Positions 7,886-15,926 of a stretch of 35,963 bases of DNA are shown here, piece after piece. Numbering within the stretch: the stretch's first letter is position 1; every line of letters starts with the position of its first letter. A program made the position numbers and the translations under genes. The notes under the pieces are model-generated. The model saw only the letters and a list, made by a program, of their open reading frames with translations. It was not told where the DNA came from and did no database searches. Source of the stretch: Kiritimatiellia bacterium (lineage in GTDB: Bacteria > Verrucomicrobiota > Kiritimatiellia > UBA8416 > JABMPJ01); NCBI GenBank assembly GCA_016783675.1, contig JADHWE010000021.1:1-35963 (forward strand), in the 5' to 3' direction.

Positions 7886-8718
7886 AGATGGAGCACTACG
7901 AAGACTATTCGGCTGGGGACACGGCACGTTCCGAATCGGTGCTACTGACCGTATGGGCCGCCCTGCACGACCTCACCGAGGACTTGGTTCTGGTCGGCGG
8001 TCTGGTGCCGCGGTACATCTGCCGTGCTGCAGCTGAGACGCTTCATCCCGTCACGATGGATGTTGACTTGGGCGTGTCGCTGGCGTTGAGCAGTGGAATG
8101 TACGACACGACAAAGACACGGCTGCAAAAGGCCGGGTTTGACTGGAAGGACAAGCGATTCGTCAAGACGATCGGAAAGACACACCTGTTCTTGGACTTTC
8201 TGACTGACAAGCCTAGCGATACAGCGCCAGACAGTGCGATGGTGGATGACATACCGGTCGGCGCAGTGTTCGGGGTAAGTCGTGCATTGAATGTGTATCG
8301 GGAGATTGACGTGTCGGGTAAGGATCTATACGGCGCGAATGTAACGGAACGGGTCAAGGTCTGTGAAGTCGGGCCGTTCATCTGCTTGAAGCTCCAGGCG
8401 TATCACAACCGAGCGCAAAACAAGGATGTGTTCGACTTCGTACACGCGGTTCGCGATTACGACGGGGGAGCAGAGGCGGCCGTTGCCGCGTTCCATGCGG
8501 AGTCGGGGCGAAATCTGGCTTTCGAGCGCGCGATGCACACGCTGACGAACCGGTTTGCGGAGGAAACATCGAAAGGGCCCCTTCAGTACGCTGACTTCTG
8601 CGCCGGCAGTTTGATGGCCGACTCCGCGGCCGACGGGGAGTTTCTCCGGCAGCAGTACGCGAATGAGGCGGTTGACGCAGCACAGGCGTTGCTTCGCAGA
8701 GACGTTGGACGGTCATGA
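7882..8718 (+). CDS. AbiEii-type nucleotidyltransferase toxin
   Basis: 278 aa from GTG 7882, which overlaps the antitoxin stop as GTGA; an ATG at 7888 is the alternative. The N-terminal minimal nucleotidyltransferase core is clear: LVLVGGLVPRYI (GG at 39-40) followed by TMDVDL (58-63), the GG...TxDxD metal-binding motif. A KLQAYHNRAQNKDVFDFVHAV helix matches the downstream KxxAxxxRxxxKDxxD pattern of AbiEii/MNT proteins. Characterised AbiEii and MenT toxins transfer nucleotides, in some cases to tRNA 3' ends, and stop growth during phage attack. All key acidic residues are present, so it is probably active. The gene lies inside the inverted-repeat cassette. Confidence 0.8.
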   Translation: MKMEHYEDYSAGDTARSESVLLTVWAALHDLTEDLVLVGGLVPRYICRAAAETLHPVTMDVDLGVSLALSSGMYDTTKTRLQKAGFDWKDKRFVKTIGKTHLFLDFLTDKPSDTAPDSAMVDDIPVGAVFGVSRALNVYREIDVSGKDLYGANVTERVKVCEVGPFICLKLQAYHNRAQNKDVFDFVHAVRDYDGGAEAAVAAFHAESGRNLAFERAMHTLTNRFAEETSKGPLQYADFCAGSLMADSAADGEFLRQQYANEAVDAAQALLRRDVGRS

Positions 8719-8747
8719 TTTCGAGGCTATGAGCAGGGAGAAACTCG

Positions 8748-9107
8748 ATGGCGCGGCCAGACCAACATATCTTCTATGACACAAACAAGGTGTCGCGCGC
8801 GGAGCAGAACCGCCTGTTGCGCAAGGCGCATTCCATCTGCAGCCACTGGTGGTTCGACAAGTTGGACTGCTCAGAGAGCTGGATGCGACAGAAGGTTGAT
8901 GGCGTCTCCTTCGAGGAGGCCATGGCGCATTTCGGCGAACGATCTCTGATGAATGTGATCCATCGGAGGGGGCATATACCGCTGGACGAGCCCCATTTGG
9001 AGGTCGGGTTTCGATCGATGGAGATGCCTGTCGACTACTTCCTTTGGATCGTCGTGCCTCTCGACCGCGCGGACGAAATCAGGAAGGGTTTGGAGGAGAA
9101 GAACTGA
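8748..9107 (+). CDS. Unknown 119-residue protein in AbiE cassette
   Basis: Not recognised. It is soluble, rich in charged residues and Trp, with no signal peptide or membrane segment. Notable stretches are ICSHWWFDKLDCSESWMRQK and MPVDYFLWIVVPLDRADEIR. A GGGAGAA ribosome site precedes the ATG, and the gene begins 29 nt after the AbiEii stop, so co-transcription is likely. It lies between the toxin gene and the right inverted repeat and so belongs physically to the cassette. It could be an accessory or immunity factor of the AbiE pair or a passenger gene; nothing in the sequence decides this. Confidence 0.65.
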   Translation: MARPDQHIFYDTNKVSRAEQNRLLRKAHSICSHWWFDKLDCSESWMRQKVDGVSFEEAMAHFGERSLMNVIHRRGHIPLDEPHLEVGFRSMEMPVDYFLWIVVPLDRADEIRKGLEEKN

Positions 9108-9168
9108 ACCTGCCGGTCAGCAACAACAATCGAGCAAGATCTAGAACGAGACTAAAGCGATCCGGCCA

Positions 9169-9194
9169 CATTGGCCGGTTAAGGAGCAATCACC
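9169..9194 (-). repeat. Right inverted repeat of AbiE cassette
   Basis: This is the reverse-complement partner of 6701-6726 (25 of 26 identical). Its first bases also pair with the preceding sequence: CCGGCCA (9162-9168) and TGGCCGG (9172-9178) make a perfect 7-bp stem with a 3-nt loop. That hairpin could end the cassette transcript, although only two T residues follow. Confidence 0.85.
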
Positions 9195-9372
9195 CTCGTC
9201 GACCGCTCAACGATACTGACTGAAGAATCCGCACTGGTTGGCGACCCCAAGATTGACTTCGGCCGCGTGATGAAGCATGTGTGTGTGCGCATGTCCGTCC
9301 ACTTGCACGCGTAGCGACTGCTTCTTCTGCCGGCTGCCGATGTCCCGCCTTTCCTCCCGGCGTTCACGTCAA
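9195..9372. other. Non-coding gap between cassette and repeat array
   Basis: Between the cassette edge and the 22-bp phased repeats I see no convincing gene. A 62-codon antisense frame (9179-9367) has no ribosome site and low-complexity composition. A run of alternating GT (about 9280-9289) is the only local feature. Confidence 0.4.
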
Positions 9373-9428
9373 TAGTCTGTACTACACGCTTTGGTAGTCT
9401 GTACTATCCATCGCCATAGTCTGTACTA
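9373..9428. repeat. Three TAGTCTGTACTA repeats at 22-bp spacing
   Basis: The 12-mer TAGTCTGTACTA occurs exactly at 9373-9384, 9395-9406 and 9417-9428. Each copy is a dyad, TAGT-N4-ACTA, and the period is exactly 22 bp, close to two helical turns, so all copies face the same side of the DNA. The 10-bp spacers differ. The array lies 151 bp upstream of the GNAT-cNMP gene and fits a cooperative operator. It is far too short-spaced for CRISPR. Confidence 0.75.
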
Positions 9429-9579
9429 TACCCCTGACACAGACCACCCCGTCTGGCTGCCTATCGGACATAACCTGCGGCGACAGCCCACAAAGTGATT
9501 GTCACCATTCCCCTCAATGGCGTGGTGCCCTTCCCCATGCTTGCATCCAACCAGTCGGGTCGCGTAAGGTGACGCCACC

Positions 9580-11169
9580 ATGGGTGCGTTGCAGATACGA
9601 GATACGACTGAGCATGATGTCGAGGCGGTCAAGGCGTTGTTTGTCGACGCGTATGGGCCCGATTACCCTTTTACCGATTTCTATGACACGGGGTGGCTGA
9701 AAAAGGCTGTGTTCGATGACGACACGATGTTCCTGGTGGCGGAATTGGACGGTAAGGTGCTGGGTACGGTCAGTGTCATGTTCGCCACGGGCGGGCTGAG
9801 TGACCTGATCGGGGAGTTCGGGCGACTGGTGGTTCATCACGAGGCACGCGGGCACCACGCGGGCACCGAACTGCTTCAGACGGCGCTGGATCGGGTGTCG
9901 GATTCGGTGCGCTTCGCCTTCGCGGAGGCGCGCACGGCGCACAGCGGGTCGCAGAAGATTCTTGAGGCGAGCGGTTTTCACGCGGTGGGGTTCGAGCCGC
10001 TGAAATACAAACTGATCGAGCGTGAATCGGTCGTACTCTACGCCACGCATCCGGCCGGACTGGAGGACCTGCGTCGCAACAATCCGCGGGTCATCCCGGA
10101 GATCGCGCCACTGGCGATGCATGTGCTCGAACAGGTGGGCATCACGCCTGATGTGATCGTGAGCGACGCGGACGGCTACCCCACACCGAGACCCCGCGGA
10201 ATCACCAACAAGCGCTTCCTGATCGAGGATCTTTCCGAACGGGGATGGAGCCCCCTCCTCCGCATCGAGCGTGGACGGGTCGAGGGGCGCGAAGTATTCG
10301 GTAATCTCAGCCTGTCGCACGGCTTCTTCAAGATCCGCACACAGAAGACGCGCTACCTCGTGGCGCGTGATGGCGCGGCGATTCTGGGTGGACTCGGTTT
10401 CTCGCACGATCCGATCGACCAGAAGGTCCGCATATTCGAACTGATCGGGTTCGACAACGCCGTCAAGGGAGCGCTGCTGGACGAGGTCGATCGCCTCGCC
10501 CGGGAAGAGCTGGACGCGGCCTACATCGAGGCAGATGTCAGTGCCTACGCACCGGAGCTTCAGCGAACGCTGGAGCGGCTCGGTTTCATGGCGACTGCGT
10601 ACTGTCCTTCCATGGTGTTCAGCGAGGTGGAAAGGCTGGATGTCGTCCGCATGGCCAAGCTCTCGGCGCCCTATTTCCGTGAAGAGATTCCACTTACGGA
10701 TGCGGCGGGTAAGACGCGCGACATTGTTGAGTTTTCAATGCTGGATCGTCGCGAGGGACGCGACATATTCCGCGCCGCGGGCGCGACATCTATCTTCAGC
10801 GGCATTGACGAAGGCGACACGTATCACCTCGCGCGGATTGGGCGGATGCGGGACATCGCGGACGGCGAGCGCTTGATCCAGAAGGGCGAAGCCGGTGACC
10901 GGGTCTTTGTGTTGGTGTCGGGCGAGCTGCGCGTGAGCGTTGGGGACAGGGAGGTCGGACGCATCGCCGCCGGGGAGACGGTCGGCGAGATGTCGCTGCT
11001 GGATGAGAACCCGCGTTCGGCCAACGTGATCGCCGCGGGGGACTGCCGCGTACTGGAGATCCTGGGCACGGATCTACAGGAGCTGATGGCACGTCGCCCG
11101 CGGCTAGGCATGGCGCTCATGCGCAACCTGGCCGTCAACCTATCCGCGAAGTTACGTGGCGCCGATTGA
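9580..11169 (+). CDS. GNAT acetyltransferase fused to cyclic-nucleotide-binding domain
   Basis: 529 aa. Residues 1-150 are a GNAT N-acetyltransferase with motif A, EFGRLVVHHEARGHHAG (79-95), the acetyl-CoA pyrophosphate loop. A second, more divergent GNAT-like region lies at about 250-350. Residues about 400-525 form a cNMP-binding (CAP_ED) beta-roll: LIQKGEAGDRVFVLVSGEL, then the phosphate-binding cassette GETVGEMSLLDENPRSANV with the Arg that contacts the cyclic phosphate. Acetyltransferases gated by cAMP are known in mycobacteria (Pat) with the domains in the opposite order. The target is unknown; ligand-gated acetylation in the cytoplasm is inferred. No strong ribosome site is seen at ATG 9580. 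The gene stands alone before the redox operon. Confidence 0.85.
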   Translation: MGALQIRDTTEHDVEAVKALFVDAYGPDYPFTDFYDTGWLKKAVFDDDTMFLVAELDGKVLGTVSVMFATGGLSDLIGEFGRLVVHHEARGHHAGTELLQTALDRVSDSVRFAFAEARTAHSGSQKILEASGFHAVGFEPLKYKLIERESVVLYATHPAGLEDLRRNNPRVIPEIAPLAMHVLEQVGITPDVIVSDADGYPTPRPRGITNKRFLIEDLSERGWSPLLRIERGRVEGREVFGNLSLSHGFFKIRTQKTRYLVARDGAAILGGLGFSHDPIDQKVRIFELIGFDNAVKGALLDEVDRLAREELDAAYIEADVSAYAPELQRTLERLGFMATAYCPSMVFSEVERLDVVRMAKLSAPYFREEIPLTDAAGKTRDIVEFSMLDRREGRDIFRAAGATSIFSGIDEGDTYHLARIGRMRDIADGERLIQKGEAGDRVFVLVSGELRVSVGDREVGRIAAGETVGEMSLLDENPRSANVIAAGDCRVLEILGTDLQELMARRPRLGMALMRNLAVNLSAKLRGAD

Positions 11170-11270
11170 CGCTGTCAGCATTGACAGACAGGGCGCTGAA
11201 CACTACTCTGCAGACCAGATCTGCATCTGCCCGTATTGGGCAAGAGCTGAGCCGCAAAGGAGCGTGTCCT

Positions 11271-12389
11271 ATGACAGGGAAAAGTGGGTATTCACGTCGC
11301 GACTTTTTCAAGGGAGCCAGTGTGCTGGCCGGCGCTGCCGCGCTGGGTGGCGTAGGCACCTCCACCGCCGGTGCCGCCGTCGCCGCCAAGGCTGCGATTC
11401 CCCGGCGCAAGCTGGGCAAGACCGACCTGGAGCTGCCCGCTGTTTCGATTGGAACCGGAGCCGACAACAGCGACCTGAACGTCATCAAGTATGCCATCTC
11501 GCAGGGGATGAACTTCGTTCACACCTCGACCGGATACAAGAAGGGCGTCGCAATCAAGAATGTAGGAGAAGCGATCAAGGGGCAGCGGGACAAGCTAACC
11601 CTTGCTCTGAAGATCACTTGGGCACCCGACGACGACGCGGCATTGGATGCCGCATTCGAGACGCTGGGTGTAGACAACGTCGACATCGCCTTCTTCAACA
11701 TTCACAAGGCTTCACAGGTAAGCGACCCCAAGTTCCGCAAAGGAGCGGAGCGATGGATAAAGATGGGCAAGTTCCGCTACATCGGGTTGACCTCGCACAA
11801 AGAGACCGCCGCATGCCTGAGCGCGGCACTCGACCAGGGCTTCTACAATGCCCTGATGCCGGCCTATAACATCAGCATGGAAGAGGAATTCCTCCCGATC
11901 TTCGAGCGGGCCGAGAAAGAGGGTGTGGGCGTGGTGCTGATGAAGAGCGGGCGGGGGCTGAACGGCGACGCCTACTATGATGCGGTACCGCAGTACCTGG
12001 CTACGACAGGCATCACCACCATCAACAAGGGTTACGGATCATTTCGGGATGTTCAGAAGCAGATCGAGGCCGCCGGGCAGCCGGCGGACGCCGAGATCGG
12101 GAAACGCGTCCGCGAAGCAGCCGCCGTTGCCATGACGGGTCACTGCCAGATGTGCGGGATCTGCGATCAGGTCTGTCCCCGCGGACTGCCGGTCGCCGAC
12201 GTGGTGCGTTGTTCCGACTACTACATGGAGCACGCGCTCTATGTGGGCACGGCTTTCCAGACCTACGAGGAACTGAAAGACCGTCCGCAGACCGCCATCT
12301 GCGGTGACTGCGACCTCTGTGAGCGGGCCTGTCCCAACGGTGTGCCGGTGATGCATCATATCCGTCGGGCCGAGACCACACTCGCGTAG
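11271..12389 (+). CDS. Tat-exported aldo/keto reductase with C-terminal ferredoxin clusters
   Basis: 372 aa from ATG 11271, with AAAGGAG eight bases upstream; the frame stays open further upstream but that part is not protein-like. SRRDFFKGA (8-16) followed by a hydrophobic Ala/Gly stretch is a twin-arginine signal. The barrel (about 45-285) starts RKLGKTDLELPAVSIGTG, typical of aldo/keto reductases. Tyr89, Lys114 and His145 of the catalytic tetrad are present, but the Asp before them is His84 (VHTSTGYKKG). Two ferredoxin-like Cys sets end the protein: C292-C295-C298-C302 and C344-C347-C350-C354. This type of reductase probably exchanges electrons with Fe-S partners outside the cytoplasmic membrane. 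It is the first gene of a four-gene redox operon. Confidence 0.88.
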   Translation: MTGKSGYSRRDFFKGASVLAGAAALGGVGTSTAGAAVAAKAAIPRRKLGKTDLELPAVSIGTGADNSDLNVIKYAISQGMNFVHTSTGYKKGVAIKNVGEAIKGQRDKLTLALKITWAPDDDAALDAAFETLGVDNVDIAFFNIHKASQVSDPKFRKGAERWIKMGKFRYIGLTSHKETAACLSAALDQGFYNALMPAYNISMEEEFLPIFERAEKEGVGVVLMKSGRGLNGDAYYDAVPQYLATTGITTINKGYGSFRDVQKQIEAAGQPADAEIGKRVREAAAVAMTGHCQMCGICDQVCPRGLPVADVVRCSDYYMEHALYVGTAFQTYEELKDRPQTAICGDCDLCERACPNGVPVMHHIRRAETTLA

Positions 12390-12405
12390 ACACCGGGAGC
12401 GCCGC

Positions 12406-13329
12406 ATGGTTCAACGCCGACTGTTCCTGGCCGCCGGCTGGCTACTGCCATTTGTGCTGGCGGCGCTGTTCATACTGAAGGGGCAACACTACGACCCAGC
12501 CTTCTTCACGCCGCCGGCCGTGCAGGGGCAAGACCTGCCTGTGCCGCTGGAGGTCGGCCACTGGCAACTCGAGGGCGGGCAACTCTTCCCTGCCGACCGC
12601 ATGTTCGAGAAGATCAACGGCAAGGCCGACTACTACCTGCAATACGATGCCGTCGAGCTCTGCAGCGGGGAGTGGATTGCAGGCGATCAGCACTGGGACA
12701 TGTATCTCTACCGCTTCAAGGATGCTGACGGCGCGCGCTATGCCTTCAGCGGTGAACGCCCGGGCAACCCAAGTGAGATTGACGGGATCAAGGGCTACCG
12801 GGTTCCGGGCCAAGTCGCCGTTCTGACGGGAACGTCCTACCTGCAGCTCAACGCCCACAGGGTGGACGCCGACACCGCCCCCGCTGAAACGCTGGCCAGG
12901 GAGCTTGTCGCGTACCTCGGAGAGTCCTCCCCTGTGGCGGACAGTAAGCCGGACCAGTCGCCGGCGACACTGGCCGGTGACGCGCTGATCAAAGACTCGG
13001 AGGGGCTACTGCCTGAAGGCGCCTTCGGGTTCTCCGTGCTCAACGAGGTACAGACAGCCCGGGTTTCTCTGTCCGGTGCAGAAGCGATCTGGTTCAAGGC
13101 ACCGGGCGATATCGAGACACTGATGGCCTATGCGGCAGAGCTGAAACTGTACGGCGGCGCGCACCTGTTTGAGCAAGACGGCGCAACCGGCGGCCTCATG
13201 TTCTCCTCATGGGAGCTTGCCGGTGTCGTGGACGGGGTGCTCTGGGGCGTGCATGCGGCTCCATCTCGCGAAGCGCTATTGGCACACTGGAATGCACTCC
13301 GCTCCGCACTGCAGGGGGACCAACCATGA
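12406..13329 (+). CDS. DUF6599-like exported protein
   Basis: 307 aa. One N-terminal hydrophobic segment (about 5-24) acts as signal anchor; the rest is soluble and presumably periplasmic. Residues about 60-80 contain MFEKINGKADYYLQYDAVEL, the hallmark stretch I associate with DUF6599. Two related halves are possible, since the second half also has a short FGFSVLNEVQTARV start. No cofactor motif is seen. GGGAG precedes the start by a few bases, and the gene lies 16 nt after the reductase and overlaps the DUF362 gene by ATGA. The context points to a structural or electron-transfer accessory in the redox operon. The function is unknown in the family. Confidence 0.75.
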   Translation: MVQRRLFLAAGWLLPFVLAALFILKGQHYDPAFFTPPAVQGQDLPVPLEVGHWQLEGGQLFPADRMFEKINGKADYYLQYDAVELCSGEWIAGDQHWDMYLYRFKDADGARYAFSGERPGNPSEIDGIKGYRVPGQVAVLTGTSYLQLNAHRVDADTAPAETLARELVAYLGESSPVADSKPDQSPATLAGDALIKDSEGLLPEGAFGFSVLNEVQTARVSLSGAEAIWFKAPGDIETLMAYAAELKLYGGAHLFEQDGATGGLMFSSWELAGVVDGVLWGVHAAPSREALLAHWNALRSALQGDQP

Positions 13330-14300
13330 GTGCGAACAAGTCCAACAGGCGGGAATTCATCAAGCGCATGAGTGCGGCAGCCGGGGTGGCAGCCGGCTCC
13401 GGTGTGCTGGCAGCAGCGTTCCACAATCGAAACCTGGTGCCAACGGGCGAACAGGCCAAGACGATCCCGTCATTTGCCGTGCCCGGCACTGGAGGCATAG
13501 TGGCCATCGCCGAGGGCACCGATCATGCCCTGGCTGTGCAGGCCGCCCTGCAGGAGCTTGGCGGAATGACGCGTTTCATCAAGGCGGGCGATCGTGTGCT
13601 TATCAAGCCTAACTGCGCGTTCGATCGACCGGCCCACTTCGGCGCCACCAGTTCGCCGACCGTGACCGGCGAGGTGGTTCGCCAGTGCGTAGCGCTCGGC
13701 GCCGAGGTCCGCGTGATCGACAACCCAATCAACGATCCGGAAGGCTGTTTTGTGAAATCCGGGATCATGGAGGCGGTTCAGGCGGCAGGCGCCGAGGTCT
13801 GGCTGCCCTCCCCCGCGCTCTTCGGACGGGTCAAGGTGGGCACACTCCGCATTCCGGAATGGGAAGCGCTCTACCGGCCTCTCACCTGGGCCGACAAGCT
13901 CATCGGTATTCCCACGGTGAAGACGCACAACCTGTGTGGAGCCACCCTGACGATGAAGAACTGGTATGGTCTTCTCGGCGGAGGGCGCAACCGGCTCCAC
14001 CAGGCCATCCATGACGTCATCGCAGACCTGGCCCAGTTCATCCGCCCCACCCTCGTAGTGTTGGACGGCTCGCGGCTGCTCGTGGCGAACGGACCGACCG
14101 GGGGCAGCCCCTCCGATGTGCGTCCCGGGCACGTTGTCGCCGCCGGTACAGACCAGGTCGCCCTCGACAGCTTTGGCGCCGAGTTACTCGGGTTTGCCCC
14201 AACAGACATTGAGTATATAGGAAAAGCCGCGCAACTTGGGCGGGGTCAGATCGAGCGGAGCAAGCTGAACCTGTTCAAGAAAGTGAGGGCCGTCTCGTGA
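13326..14300 (+). CDS. Tat-exported DUF362 protein
   Basis: 324 aa from ATG 13326, overlapping the preceding stop as ATGA; longer starts in frame are unlikely. NRREFIKRMSAAAGV near the N-terminus is a twin-arginine signal. The body matches DUF362: DRVLIKPNCAFD (about 88-99), SSPTVTGEVVRQC, DNPINDPEG, then IGIPTVKTHNLCGATLTMKNWYG. The C-terminal VVAAGTDQVALDSFGAELLG stretch is also typical. DUF362 proteins are often annotated as Fe-S proteins, but no ferredoxin CxxCxxC set is present here; only scattered Cys residues occur. The gene sits between DUF6599 and the membrane polyferredoxin, overlapping the latter by GTGA, so it is probably a component of the same extracytoplasmic redox system. Confidence 0.85.
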   Translation: MSANKSNRREFIKRMSAAAGVAAGSGVLAAAFHNRNLVPTGEQAKTIPSFAVPGTGGIVAIAEGTDHALAVQAALQELGGMTRFIKAGDRVLIKPNCAFDRPAHFGATSSPTVTGEVVRQCVALGAEVRVIDNPINDPEGCFVKSGIMEAVQAAGAEVWLPSPALFGRVKVGTLRIPEWEALYRPLTWADKLIGIPTVKTHNLCGATLTMKNWYGLLGGGRNRLHQAIHDVIADLAQFIRPTLVVLDGSRLLVANGPTGGSPSDVRPGHVVAAGTDQVALDSFGAELLGFAPTDIEYIGKAAQLGRGQIERSKLNLFKKVRAVS

Positions 14301-15721
14301 GAGCCCTGCGCCGCTTTTACCAGGTATTCTTCTTCGGCCTCTTCGTCGTTGCGTTCGTGCTGACGTCGCAGGGCCGACTCAAGGGCTACCCGGTCACCGT
14401 CTTCCTCGACAGCTCCGCGCTCAACGCTGTCGGCACACTACTCTCCGCAAGAAACATCGCGTATACGATGTGGATCGGCCTGCTTATCCTGGCACTGACG
14501 CCCTTCATCGGGCGGTTCTTCTGTGGCTGGATCTGTCCGCTGGGGACGATCTTTCACTTTGCCTCGCGCGCTCTACGCCCGCGCAAGCTTGCGGCACGCA
14601 TCAGGCAGAATCTGCGCAGCCCGGCACAGCTCGCCAAGTACCTCATCCTGGTCGGCCTGCTCACGGCGGCGTCGTTGGGTTTCATGCAGGTGGGTCTGTT
14701 CGACCCGATTGCGCTCCTGACCCGCACCGCGACAGCACTGGCGTCGCCCGGCATGCGTGCGGGTTGGCTGCTGATCGGCATCTTTGCGACGCTCCTTCTG
14801 TTGAATGCGTGGCGACCGCGCTTCTGGTGCCGCTACATCTGTCCTCTCGGCGCACTGCTCGGGGCGACGGCCAAGCTGATGCCGGGCGGGGTCGTGCGCA
14901 ACGAAGAGACCTGCACAAACTGCGGACTTTGCAGCCGCGACTGCATCGGCGCCTGCAGTCCGGACACTTGCACCCGCATGGCGGAGTGTTTTGTATGCTG
15001 GAACTGTGTCGAAGACTGCCCGGAGGGCGCCTTGAGTTGGAAATGGATGCCCAAGAGGCAGCAACTCGATCTCCAAACCGGAATGTCACGACGCGCCTTC
15101 CTTGGTGCAGCCACCGGCGGGGTCGCCACGGCGGCGGCATTGCAGACGCAGGCCGTGGAGGGATACCCCGCCCGCGTACGTCCGCCCGGGGCCCTGGCCG
15201 AACCGGACTTTCTCGACCGCTGCCTCAAGTGCGGAGAATGCATGAAGGTCTGTCCAACCGGCGTACTGCGTCCGGCCATGTCGGAGGCGGGTGTCTCCGG
15301 GCTGTGGACGCCCGTGATGGATATGGAACGAGGGTACTGTGAGTACAACTGCACCTTGTGCGGCCAGGTCTGTCCCTCGGGCGCGATCCAGCGACTCACC
15401 ATCGCGGAGAAGACCGAGCGCCCGGTCAAAACAGGCACGGCGTTTGTTGATCGCTCGCGCTGCCTGCCGTGGTCATTCGATCGCAACTGCCTGGTCTGCG
15501 AAGAAGTCTGCCCGGTCTCACCCAAGGCAATCCACCAGGACACGGTCGAGGTGGAGATCGACGGCAAGAAGACGGAGCTCCACCGTCCGCGCGTCAATCC
15601 GGAGCGCTGCATCGGCTGCGGCCTCTGCCAGCACGAGTGTCCGGTCAACGACCTCGCGGCGATTCGCGTTACCGCGGCGGGCGAATCACGCGCCCCCAGC
15701 GGCAGCTTCTTCCTGCGCTAG
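14297..15721 (+). CDS. NapH-like membrane ferredoxin fused to NapG-like periplasmic polyferredoxin
   Basis: 474 aa from GTG 14297. Residues 1-190 hold four membrane segments and two CxxxCP motifs, CGWICP (76-81) and CRYICP (178-183), as in NapH/MauN/CcoG quinol-linked proteins. Cys-rich ferredoxin motifs follow (about 206-241). At 263-280 an internal MSRRAFLGAATGG looks exactly like a twin-arginine signal start. After it comes a NapG-like stretch with about four more [4Fe-4S] motifs, including CLKCGECMKVCP, CTLCGQVCP, CLVCEEVCP and CIGCGLCQHECP. In most genomes NapH and NapG are separate genes, so this is a fusion. The predicted role is to take electrons from the quinone pool and pass them to exported partners such as the reductase of this operon. 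Confidence 0.88.
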   Translation: MRALRRFYQVFFFGLFVVAFVLTSQGRLKGYPVTVFLDSSALNAVGTLLSARNIAYTMWIGLLILALTPFIGRFFCGWICPLGTIFHFASRALRPRKLAARIRQNLRSPAQLAKYLILVGLLTAASLGFMQVGLFDPIALLTRTATALASPGMRAGWLLIGIFATLLLLNAWRPRFWCRYICPLGALLGATAKLMPGGVVRNEETCTNCGLCSRDCIGACSPDTCTRMAECFVCWNCVEDCPEGALSWKWMPKRQQLDLQTGMSRRAFLGAATGGVATAAALQTQAVEGYPARVRPPGALAEPDFLDRCLKCGECMKVCPTGVLRPAMSEAGVSGLWTPVMDMERGYCEYNCTLCGQVCPSGAIQRLTIAEKTERPVKTGTAFVDRSRCLPWSFDRNCLVCEEVCPVSPKAIHQDTVEVEIDGKKTELHRPRVNPERCIGCGLCQHECPVNDLAAIRVTAAGESRAPSGSFFLR

Positions 15722-15884
15722 GCGCCGGCAGACTGACTCCCCACGAAGGACATGAAGAAGAGAGACGGAGAAGTGGACAAAGCAACCTACGCGACGGGTG
15801 CCGCCAAGGAACCAGTTGAGGCGTTGGATGAGCACCTCACAGGTACAGATTCTCAATCACTATCGTTGAGCCATCAACGAGATT
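15722..15884. other. Intergenic, no clear gene
   Basis: Between the polyferredoxin stop and the REP element there is one 44-codon frame (ATG 15751) whose ribosome site is too close to the start and whose product matches nothing I know. I treat the stretch as non-coding. No terminator hairpin is evident. Confidence 0.4.
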
Positions 15885-15926
15885 GACTGCTCCGTTGGGG
15901 TGGTGGTTTGGGGCAGGAGATCGATC

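Noticed and set aside
9179-9367. 62-codon minus-strand frame near the phased repeats
   Set aside because: It has no ribosome site, starts inside the cassette repeat and shows no family signal.
9373-9428. CRISPR array
   Set aside because: Repeats are 12 bp with 10-bp spacers, far below CRISPR dimensions, and no cas gene is present.
15751-15885. 44-codon frame after the redox operon
   Set aside because: The ribosome site is only one base from the ATG and the product has no recognisable feature.
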